From an uncultured Clostridia bacterium (GTDB lineage: Bacteria > Bacillota > Clostridia > Christensenellales > CAG-917), in the NCBI GenBank assembly GCA_946056785.1, contig CAMGKS010000071.1:1-6327 (forward strand): a stretch of DNA of 6,327 nt, written 5' to 3'. How positions within the stretch are numbered: position 1 is the first letter of the stretch; every line of letters begins with the position of its first letter. A model generated the notes under the pieces. That model was not told the origin of the DNA, searched no databases, and was given only the letters and a program-made list of their open reading frames with translations. Shown piece after piece: positions 1 to 5,086 of the stretch. Both the position numbers and the translations under genes were made by a program.

Positions 1-171
1 AATGTTTATGAGTATAAAATTTGGTATTTAGAGTCTGCCTTTATTTTCAGCTTACTAAGCGGACAGAAGCGGTAGATATAAAAACAAATGCAAAAAAAAA
101 TAAAAAATTGCAACAAAAAACAGATTTAAAATGTTTAATATACAAACAACGTAAAAAACGATTAAAATTTC
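1..171. other. AT-rich leader region, no confident gene or promoter
   Basis: The region upstream of the first lipoprotein gene is A-rich, with several A runs between about 90 and 130. Frame 1 is open from base 1 to a TAG at 73-75 and could be the last 24 codons of an upstream gene. It reads NVYEYKIWYLESAFIF and onward, has no recognisable motif and uses GGA CAG AAG CGG at its end, unlike the other genes here, so I do not call it. I tested TTGCAA (108-113) with TAAAAT (127-132) and TAATAT (136-141). The spacers are 13 and 22 bp, so neither pair makes a convincing promoter. No terminator is seen before base 171. Confidence 0.4.
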
Positions 172-176
172 GGAGG
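172..176 (+). promoter_or_regulatory. Ribosome binding site that decides the lipoprotein start
   Basis: GGAGG lies five bases before ATG at 182. An in-frame GTG at 176 would extend the protein by two residues, but it overlaps this site, so ATG 182 is the better start. Confidence 0.85.
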
Positions 177-181
177 TGCTT

Positions 182-1693
182 ATGAAACAAAAAATTACCG
201 TTTTGCTTTTAGTCGCAATTATAGTGTGCTCGTCTTTAGCATTGGTTGCGTGTAACGGCAGTACGGACGAAGCAAAAGTTCAATCGTTTGTCAGTTTGGA
301 TATCAATCCTGAAATAAACTTTACGGTTGACAGCAATAACAAAGTAATAAGCGTATACGGGGCAAATGAGGACGGCAAAGTTTTGATTTACGGCGAAGCA
401 AGTCTTGTAGGTAAAGACGTCGAAGACGCAGTCGAGCAAGTCGTTCAACTTGCGATCGATTACGGATATCTTGACGAAAATAACAGCGTTGTAGGCACAA
501 GCGTAAGCGCAAACGTAGATTCGGATAAGCTTCTTGCAAAAATAAACGCAGTTGTCGAGGCAGCTTCTACCGACAAACTTGCGATTAGAGCCGACGTCAG
601 CGGTTCGTTTGCTCTTAATCGTCAGTATGAAAACTTCAAAAAAGAGAACCCTGATTCGACGATAAGCAAAGCAGATTTTAAGCTTGCTCTTGCCGCTTCC
701 GAAACAGGCGAAATAACTCTTGAAGTTGCCGTAACTTGCGATACGTCGAAATTGCTTGACATAGTATCGACAGCACAGAAAAAAGCGGAAAAATATGCGA
801 CAGAGGCATATAACGACGCAGTTGCAGTTGCTAACGCCGTTTACGAGCAGGCAGTGCAAGAGGCGGAGACTGCGGCATACGTTGAGTTTTACGCAAAGCG
901 TATTGCAAAAATCGCAACCAATCCGGAATATATAAATACGGTATATTACGGCGGAATTTACGGAATGTACGCCGGTACTGCCGCAGGATTGAAAGTCGTG
1001 TCGGCAACCGCTAAACAAGTGGAAAAAATCAGCGACTATCCGCTTAATAACACTCAAATCGACGAAATAATAACGGCTTTGGGAATTTCCTCCGATAAGG
1101 TAGATTCGCTTAAAGACGAAAACGGAAATATTACTATTTCAAGCATAGAGGCGTATGCTAACAAATATTTTAAAAATCAGGAATACTCCGATGAGCTGAA
1201 AAGCAAAATCGACGCATTGGCAGAAATTCTTAACAGCGTACAAATTGAAGTGCAGGCAAGTATCGACGTAAAAATCGGCGACTATTCTACCGAGATAGAA
1301 GCTGCCGTAAACGTCGGACAGAATCTTGTCGATACGCTTGAGTCCTCTTTAAGTGCGGTTAAAGCATTTTTACCGACAGAATTTCAGGTTTATCTCGACG
1401 ACTTTAAAACCGCTTCTACAAAGGTAATGGCGGTTATTGGAGGCGAAGAGGGAGCTATGGAAAACCTTGACGACTATATTGCCGAGCTCGAAGGTAAAGC
1501 GAATGAAATCCTTAATAAAATGAAATCTGACTTGACGGAAGAAGATAAAAAGGAAATACAAGAAATTAAGGAAAGAAACGTATCGAAACTTTCTGAAGCA
1601 AAAACAAAATTCGACAATGCCTTGTTGACGGCAAAAGACGAAGCAGAGAATTTGTTAAGCAGCCAAAAAGAAATGAGAAAATCCACTAAATAA
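182..1693 (+). CDS. Lipoprotein with RsgI-middle-domain-like region and long helical C-terminus
   Basis: Predicted 503-residue surface lipoprotein. Residues 1-24 form a type II signal peptide: basic MKQK start, hydrophobic core, lipobox LVAC with Cys24 as the acylated residue. Residues about 33-95 (SFVSLDINPEINFTVD, then VISVYGANEDGK, then a GKDVEDAVEQVVQLAIDYGYL helix region) match the pattern of the extracellular middle domain of RsgI, the transmembrane anti-sigma factor of SigI in Bacillus and Clostridium. The similarity seems to continue to about residue 175. The Asn42-Pro43 pair sits where RsgI proteins are known to cleave themselves. The cytoplasmic sigma-binding domain and transmembrane anchor of true RsgI are absent. 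Residues about 188-503 look mostly alpha-helical, Ala/Glu/Lys-rich and possibly coiled-coil, with a charged tail; I recognise no domain there. A GGAGG site supports the start. No sigI gene is visible. It could instead be a structural envelope lipoprotein; its function is unknown. Confidence 0.85.
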   Translation: MKQKITVLLLVAIIVCSSLALVACNGSTDEAKVQSFVSLDINPEINFTVDSNNKVISVYGANEDGKVLIYGEASLVGKDVEDAVEQVVQLAIDYGYLDENNSVVGTSVSANVDSDKLLAKINAVVEAASTDKLAIRADVSGSFALNRQYENFKKENPDSTISKADFKLALAASETGEITLEVAVTCDTSKLLDIVSTAQKKAEKYATEAYNDAVAVANAVYEQAVQEAETAAYVEFYAKRIAKIATNPEYINTVYYGGIYGMYAGTAAGLKVVSATAKQVEKISDYPLNNTQIDEIITALGISSDKVDSLKDENGNITISSIEAYANKYFKNQEYSDELKSKIDALAEILNSVQIEVQASIDVKIGDYSTEIEAAVNVGQNLVDTLESSLSAVKAFLPTEFQVYLDDFKTASTKVMAVIGGEEGAMENLDDYIAELEGKANEILNKMKSDLTEEDKKEIQEIKERNVSKLSEAKTKFDNALLTAKDEAENLLSSQKEMRKSTK

Positions 1694-1727
1694 TTAGAAA
1701 TTTTCCTTCATAATAATAGACAAATGT

Positions 1728-1775
1728 GTAACGGCCATAGCTAATGCTATGGTCGTTACGCTTTTGAAAAAGCGT
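1728..1775 (+). terminator. Double hairpin, probable terminator of the RsgI-like lipoprotein gene
   Basis: The first hairpin pairs 1728-1741 with 1746-1759: 14 bp including one G-U pair, with a TAAT loop. It is followed by GCTTTT. A second short hairpin overlaps it, ACGCTTTT (1758-1765) with AAAAGCGT (1768-1775). It begins 34 bases after the stop codon. The U tract has only four Ts, so termination efficiency is uncertain. The second stem gives T runs on both strands, so it could work in both directions between these convergent genes. Confidence 0.55.
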
Positions 1776-2013
1776 AATAAATGACGATGAAGCTAAATAT
1801 TAAAGTTTAAGCGGAAAATAAAGCATAAAAACAAAAAGCGTAAGAAATAGCGATAAAGCTAAATTGCGAAGTTTAAAGCGAACTAAAAATTTAAGTTAAA
1901 AACAAAGCGTTAAAATTAAGCGGAAAGCTAAGTTTTAAAATGAAGCGTTAAGGTTAGAGTTTTAAAGATAATCCGTTAAACGCAAAAAAAACTAAAACGC
2001 TAAGTAAAGCGTT
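1767..2013. repeat. Degenerate tandem repeat, unit about 66-69 bp
   Basis: Copy A (1767-1813) and copy B (1833-1880) align at 39 of 48 columns. Both run AAAAAGCGTAA, then CGAT, then AAGCTAAAT, then AAGTTTAA and GCG in that order. Copy C (about 1902-1947) keeps AAAGCGT, then AAGCTAAGT 14 bases on, then TTAAA and AAGCG. A weak fourth copy around 1978-2013 keeps GCTAAGT and AAAGCG. Steps between copies are 66 and 69 bases. No coding pattern follows the repeat. Confidence 0.55.
1983..2013 (-). terminator. Weak candidate terminator for the pseudouridine synthase gene
   Basis: Read on the minus strand, AACGCT and AGCGTT (plus 1996-2013) form a 6-bp stem with a 6-base loop. They are followed by TTAG and a run of eight Ts (plus 1983-1990). 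It lies about 160 bases past the stop codon. A closer alternative is a 4-bp stem (plus 2136-2139 with 2149-2152) followed by six Ts (2130-2135). Neither is strong. Confidence 0.25.
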
Positions 2014-2026
2014 AAAACAAAAGCGG

Positions 2027-2091
2027 AAAATCGAATTTTTGCAAAACACGAAACGTGAAAACAAAAACGCAAAATCGAATTTTTTCAAAAC
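2027..2091. repeat. 21-bp direct repeat pair flanking a small palindrome
   Basis: Bases 2027-2047 and 2071-2091 match at 20 of 21 positions (core AAAATCGAATTTTT, then CAAAAC), 44 bases apart. Between them CACGAAACGTG (2047-2057) is a perfect inverted repeat with 4-bp arms. No gene or known element accounts for it. Confidence 0.5.
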
Positions 2092-2170
2092 CGAAAAAAA
2101 ATAAAAGGTGGCAAAAAAAACGGCTTGTCAAAAAACGCTTGAAAAGATAGCGGATAAAAACGTAATACCT

Positions 2171-2983
2171 TTATTTGTCGGTGAAAAATTCCATTACCTT
2201 TTTAGTGTAAGGATTTACGAATTTAAGATATACGCATTCAAGTTGCTGTCCGCCGTTGTAGCCTCCGACATAATTCCCGTAAAGCGTGTCGCCTACAATA
2301 GGATGCCCTATATGAGCGGCATGAATTCTTATCTGATGAGTTCTGCCCGTTAATAAAGTAACGTCGCATACCGTATTTCCGTCGACGTAGTAAAGCGGCT
2401 TGAATACCGTTTTTGAAGGCTTTCCGTTTTCGTCTATTTTTCTTTTCATCACAAGAGGCTCGCTTAAAATCGGGGCGTCGACTTCCATAACGGAATTTAA
2501 AATTCCGCTAAGCGTGGCTCTGTATTTTTTTACCACACCGCTTGACAGTAAATAATGCGTAAAGCCGTTCAAGGCGACAAGAACAAGTCCGCAAGTATCT
2601 TTATCCAGACGCGTTACTATTCTGCACGTTTCATCGGGGAAAAGATAGGCTAAACCCGCTAAAAGGTTGTCGTGATAATGACCATGCGTAGGCATGCAAG
2701 GAATGCCCGTCGGTTTGTATAGAACTATGAAATCATCGTCTCTATAAATAATTTTTATGGGTAATTCTGTTTTTATCGGATAGGGCGTCGACCTTTCGGG
2801 AATTCGTATTTGCAATTTATCATTTGCGCATATATCCACGTTGCCTAAAAAACTTTTTCCGTTTAAAAGCACTTCTCCGCCGTGTTTTAAAATCATAGCG
2901 TTTATGCGGCGAGAAAACGTTTCGGACATAAGGTCCTTTATGGTGGTCGGCTTTGTAGCCGTTATGTTTATAGTTTTGTCCAT
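2171..2983 (-). CDS. RluA-family pseudouridine synthase
   Basis: A 270-residue cytoplasmic enzyme expected to isomerise uridine to pseudouridine in rRNA or tRNA; the substrate cannot be told from sequence. Residues about 5-62 fit an S4-like RNA-binding domain (SRRINAMILKHGGEVLLNGK). The catalytic domain follows: IIYRDDDFIVLYKPTGIPCMPTHG, then RLDKDTCGL with catalytic Asp127, then KKYRATLSG, then the family signature GRTHQIRIHAAHIGHPIVGD (213-232). The usual His before RLD is Thr here, and the usual Ser in DTSG is Cys. Length is slightly below the roughly 300 residues common in the family. I chose ATG at 2983. The frame stays open upstream to GTG at 3070, but those 29 residues would run through the promoter and do not resemble the family. 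An internal ATG at 2929 has AAAGGA only four bases before it and would cut into the S4 domain. It converges on the lipoprotein gene at 182 and diverges from the gene at 3214. Confidence 0.93.
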   Translation of the reverse strand: MDKTINITATKPTTIKDLMSETFSRRINAMILKHGGEVLLNGKSFLGNVDICANDKLQIRIPERSTPYPIKTELPIKIIYRDDDFIVLYKPTGIPCMPTHGHYHDNLLAGLAYLFPDETCRIVTRLDKDTCGLVLVALNGFTHYLLSSGVVKKYRATLSGILNSVMEVDAPILSEPLVMKRKIDENGKPSKTVFKPLYYVDGNTVCDVTLLTGRTHQIRIHAAHIGHPIVGDTLYGNYVGGYNGGQQLECVYLKFVNPYTKKVMEFFTDK

Positions 2984-2989
2984 ACAGAC

Positions 2990-3018
2990 ATTATATTTCC
3001 CTATCTTTTTTATGTCAA
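2990..3018 (-). promoter_or_regulatory. Perfect consensus housekeeping promoter of the pseudouridine synthase gene
   Basis: On the minus strand TTGACA (plus 3013-3018) and TATAAT (plus 2990-2995) are separated by exactly 17 bases. Only six bases lie between the -10 box and ATG 2983, so the expected +1 is the A of the start codon. No Shine-Dalgarno site fits ATG 2983: the nearest AGGG is 15 bases away, inside the promoter spacer. Confidence 0.8.
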
Positions 3019-3160
3019 ATTTTAAATGGAAAATCTGTGTCGGAGCGTAAGGAGAAAAATGCGATTGCACGAGATAAACGAAAAATTGTGAACCGTTAAA
3101 AACAAAAGCGACGTCAAATTGCCTTTCGACAAAAAAATTGAAGCATAAAAAATTTCGGTC

Positions 3161-3189
3161 TTGAACGGCGATGATTTTTATGATATAAT
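3161..3189 (+). promoter_or_regulatory. Extended -10 promoter of the 87-residue gene
   Basis: TTGAAC (3161-3166), a 17-base spacer, then TATAAT (3184-3189), preceded by TGA, which makes an extended -10 (TGN). The expected start is near 3196, giving a leader of about 18 bases with GGAGG at 3203-3207. Confidence 0.8.
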
Positions 3190-3213
3190 TAAAAAAAATG
3201 ACGGAGGAAAATT

Positions 3214-3477
3214 ATGTTAACTGTAAATTTTGTAGACGAAGTAAAGAATACGTTTAACGGCGACAATATGAGATGGATAGCCGGCGGTAATATCATTGAC
3301 CTTATTCAAGAGCTTAGCGAATTTTACAAGCTTGACCCGCAGTCGCTTGTCGATTTCAGATATCTTGTAAACGGTAAAGAAGTGCCGCAAAAAAAGTGGG
3401 GAAAAATCAAACTTAAACCGAGAGACGGAATAATGATTATGCCTAAAAATTTCAAGCCTGTCGTGCCAGAAGACTAA
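3214..3477 (+). CDS. Small protein, possible MoaD/ThiS-like beta-grasp fold
   Basis: An 87-residue protein without signal peptide or membrane segment, so probably cytoplasmic. GGAGG at 3203-3207 lies six bases before the ATG. The order of elements resembles sulfur-carrier beta-grasp proteins of the MoaD/ThiS type: an N-terminal strand pair (LTVNFVDEVKNTF), a helix (NIIDLIQELSEFYKL), a strand with VNGKEVP, then LKPRDGIMIMP, which recalls the VNG and LxxGDxVxxxP stretches of MoaD. The C-terminal Gly-Gly needed for thiocarboxylation is missing; the protein ends in KNFKPVVPED. It cannot be a standard sulfur carrier if the fold guess is right. It is transcribed alone between its own promoter and a strong terminator. 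Function unknown; the fold is inference from pattern only. Confidence 0.8.
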   Translation: MLTVNFVDEVKNTFNGDNMRWIAGGNIIDLIQELSEFYKLDPQSLVDFRYLVNGKEVPQKKWGKIKLKPRDGIMIMPKNFKPVVPED

Positions 3478-3498
3478 AAAGTTTAACATGATATCTTA

Positions 3499-3528
3499 AC
3501 GCCTGCAAACTTTGCGGGCGTTTTTTTT
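3499..3528 (+). terminator. Strong intrinsic terminator
   Basis: A 10-bp stem (3499-3508 with 3512-3521, one G-U pair, loop ACT) leads straight into eight Ts (3521-3528). It begins 22 bases after the stop of the 87-residue gene. Confidence 0.92.
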
Positions 3529-3879
3529 GCGTAAAGTAAAGAATGGACCTTAACGTTAAACACATGCGAAAAGTTATAAACGAGCACGAGTAAAAATATT
3601 TTTCATCGCTTTATGGCTGTCGAACTAAAAAACTTGTGACCAAAAGTCAATTTGACGGAGCTTAAAGGCAAATAAAGCGTCAAAGTAGACGTCGCTTAGA
3701 TGCCGGAGGGAAAATAGCCGTCAAAAAGCTTATGCTTTTCTTGTCGTAAGTCGTAAAATTAAACCTGAATCGAAACGGAAAACCGCAAAGCAGATAATGC
3801 AAAGAATAGCAAATAAAAAAGCGAATTCGGTTTAACCGATAAGTCGTTCGGTTTTAATTAAAAGATATTAAATTGTATA
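3529..3879. other. Gap between genes with possible decayed coding sequence
   Basis: No intact gene is supported. The frame starting at 3541 gives protein-like pieces between stops of all three kinds: MAVELKNL from ATG 3613, then PKVNLTELKGK, SVKVDVA and MPEGK. In another frame GGAGG (3705-3709) precedes ATA GCC GTC AAA AAG CTT ATG CTT and a TAA, which looks like a signal-peptide start with a mutated start codon. Small inverted repeats occur at 3724-3739 (AAAAGC/GCTTTT), 3550-3559 (TTAACGTTAA) and 3834-3853 (AACCGA/TCGGTT). None is followed by a clear T run. Confidence 0.35.
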
Positions 3880-3908
3880 TTGACACTAATATGGCCATAT
3901 GATAGAAT
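3880..3908 (+). promoter_or_regulatory. Promoter of the LRR lipoprotein pair, with palindrome in the spacer
   Basis: TTGACA (3880-3885), a 17-base spacer, then TAGAAT (3903-3908) put the expected start near 3915, about 33 bases before the ATG. The spacer holds the perfect 12-bp palindrome ATATGGCCATAT (3889-3900), a position where a bound dimeric repressor would block RNA polymerase. Confidence 0.75.
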
Positions 3909-3947
3909 TTTTCCATAAATCATTTTTTGCGTTAAAAAAGGAGAGAA

Positions 3948-5063
3948 ATGAGAAAAAATTTTTTATTACTACTTGTAGTGGTTGTTTTGATTGTTTCGCT
4001 GTTAGCTTTTGTTGCGTGCGACAAAGCAAACGATTCTGATAATAGCGGCGTAAGCGGTGAGGAAACAAGCAAAGATAATAACGGCGAAAACGTCGGAGAA
4101 GGCGGTACGGGCAGCGGCGAAGAAACGGAGACGAAGTTTGAAATTCTCGCCGACGGAAAGTATGACGGCGTGAACGTAAAAGGCGGCAGAGTCATTTCTT
4201 ATTCCGGCTCGGCGGCAGACCTTACGATTCCTACGGGGGTGACCTCAATCGGCGATATGGCATTTTATGGTAATAGCACTTTGACAAGCGTCGTTATTCC
4301 TAAAGGTGTTAAGGCTATCGAAGCACGTGCGTTTTTAAGCTGCCCGAATCTTACAAGCGTTGTAATTCTCGACGGCGTTGAAAGTATCGGACAAAACGCT
4401 TTCAGCGACTGTGCCGAATTAGTCAGCGTAACTATCCCTGACAGCGTAGTGGCATTGGACACAGCTTTTTCCGATTGCGAAAAATTGAGTTACACCGAAT
4501 ATGAAAACGGTAAATATTTAGGCAATCACCTGATTGACGCCATCGACAGTTCGGCAACGAGTTTTACGGTGAAAGCGGGGACAATTACCGTTGCGGGAAG
4601 TGCGTTCGATTATTTTTCCGAATTGACTACGGTAAGTCTCCCTGACGGGTTAAAAGGCATAGGCGTATGTGCGTTTGAAGATTGCGAAAAGCTCGAGTCG
4701 ATAGCATTGCCGTCAACCGTAAAATTCATAGGACAAAATGCATTTGAAAGATGTTCCGCTTTAATTAGCGTAAACATTCCTGACGGAGTAGAAGCGATAG
4801 GCAGGGATACGTTTAACGGTTGCACAAGTTTGCAGTCGATAACGATTCCCGACAGCGTAGTTTCGATAGGCAGGGATGCGTTTAACAGCTGCAGCAATTT
4901 AATGAACGTTGTTATTCCTATAAGCGTTAAGACGATAGGCGAATATGCGTTTATCGGTTGCGACAACTTGACGATTTATGCCGAAGCGACAGAGAAGCCA
5001 AGCGGTTGGGACGTCAACTGGAATTATAGCGGCTGCCCCGTAAATTGGGGATATACCGATTAA
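3948..5063 (+). CDS. BspA-type leucine-rich-repeat lipoprotein (first of pair)
   Basis: A 371-residue predicted surface lipoprotein. MRKNFLLLLV starts a type II signal peptide ending in the lipobox FVAC, with Cys24 as the lipid anchor. Residues 25-62 are a Gly/Ser/Glu/Asp-rich linker. From about 92 come some ten BspA/TpLRR-type repeats of about 23 residues (pattern LxSVxIPDGVxxIGxxAFxxC). Four precede and six follow an interruption at about 181-207 (EYENGKYLGNHLIDAID), a kind of insert often seen in this family. The fourth repeat is about two residues short. The C-terminal cap IYAEATEKPSGWDVNWNY, ending in CPVNWGY, is also typical. Such proteins are known or suspected to bind host or bacterial surfaces; the ligand is unknown. 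AGGAG at 3939-3943 is close to the ATG. First gene of a two-gene unit; the next ATG is 23 bases past its stop. Confidence 0.93.
   Translation: MRKNFLLLLVVVVLIVSLLAFVACDKANDSDNSGVSGEETSKDNNGENVGEGGTGSGEETETKFEILADGKYDGVNVKGGRVISYSGSAADLTIPTGVTSIGDMAFYGNSTLTSVVIPKGVKAIEARAFLSCPNLTSVVILDGVESIGQNAFSDCAELVSVTIPDSVVALDTAFSDCEKLSYTEYENGKYLGNHLIDAIDSSATSFTVKAGTITVAGSAFDYFSELTTVSLPDGLKGIGVCAFEDCEKLESIALPSTVKFIGQNAFERCSALISVNIPDGVEAIGRDTFNGCTSLQSITIPDSVVSIGRDAFNSCSNLMNVVIPISVKTIGEYAFIGCDNLTIYAEATEKPSGWDVNWNYSGCPVNWGYTD
4424..4447 (+). repeat. 24-bp sequence shared with the neighbouring LRR gene
   Basis: Bases 4424-4447 are identical to 5419-5442; both encode the SVTIPDSV segment just before the interruption of the repeat array. 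This marks shared ancestry or exchange between the two genes. Confidence 0.7.
4795..4894 (+). repeat. Adjacent LRR units with high DNA similarity
   Basis: CGATAGGCAGGGAT occurs at 4795 and 4864, 69 bases apart, which is exactly one 23-codon repeat. Most of the following 17 bases also match (CGTTTAAC, then TGCA). This fits recent duplication of one LRR unit. Confidence 0.6.
4969..5055 (+). repeat. 87-bp 3' end copy 1, shared by the two LRR genes
   Basis: This stretch matches 6174-6260 at 85 of 87 positions. It encodes the C-terminal cap from LTIYAEATE to NWGY. The two differences are AAG/CAG (Lys/Gln) and a silent GGT/GGG. Confidence 0.9.
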
Positions 5064-5074
5064 TTTAAGCGAAC

Positions 5075-5079
5075 GGAGG
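5075..5079 (+). promoter_or_regulatory. Ribosome binding site of the second LRR gene
   Basis: GGAGG lies seven bases before ATG 5087, inside the 23-bp gap after the first gene's TAA. No promoter or terminator fits in this gap, so the second gene depends on the upstream transcript. Confidence 0.85.
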
Positions 5080-5086
5080 TACTAAA

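Larger units (their letters stand above)
1694..2170. other. 477-bp gap between convergent genes, no supported CDS
   Basis: After the double hairpin the plus strand is strongly A-rich, with many copies of AAGCG and GCGGAAA-type words. It holds a degenerate tandem repeat (about 1767-2013) and a shorter direct repeat (2027-2091). One plus frame is stop-free from 1958 to 2101, but it lacks an ATG and a ribosome site and encodes only Lys/Asn-rich sequence, as expected for A-rich DNA. I see no gene here. Confidence 0.6.

Noticed and set aside
236..1057. Long minus-strand open frame opposite the RsgI-like lipoprotein gene
   Set aside because: It has Cys/Arg/Phe-rich shadow composition and no ribosome site. 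The plus-strand gene has a clear signal peptide, lipobox and domain.
1767..1947. Idea that the 66-69 bp intergenic repeat is a decayed LRR array, since LRR units are 69 bp
   Set aside because: The repeat has no trace of the IPDGV or AFxxC coding pattern in any frame I read and holds many stops; the matching length is probably coincidence.
1767..2091. Possible CRISPR array
   Set aside because: The copies are degenerate, spacing and content do not form constant repeats with unique spacers, and no cas gene is present.
1958..2104. Stop-free plus frame encoding a Lys/Asn-rich peptide
   Set aside because: It has no ATG and no ribosome site. Stop-free Lys-rich frames are expected in A-rich DNA with few Ts.
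2108..2353. Plus-strand open frame of 81 codons starting at GTG 2108 (MAKKTACQKTLEKIADKN)
   Set aside because: Three quarters of it lies antisense to the well-supported pseudouridine synthase gene. Its start rests on a GTG overlapping a weak AAAGG, and the sequence past residue 21 is a shadow of the synthase codons.
2984..3070. N-terminal extension of the pseudouridine synthase from GTG 3070
   Set aside because: The 29 extra residues do not look like the family, have no ribosome site upstream, and would run through a perfect promoter.
3724..3739. AAAAGC/GCTTTT hairpin as a terminator
   Set aside because: The stem is short and AT-rich, is not followed by a T run, and no gene ends just before it.
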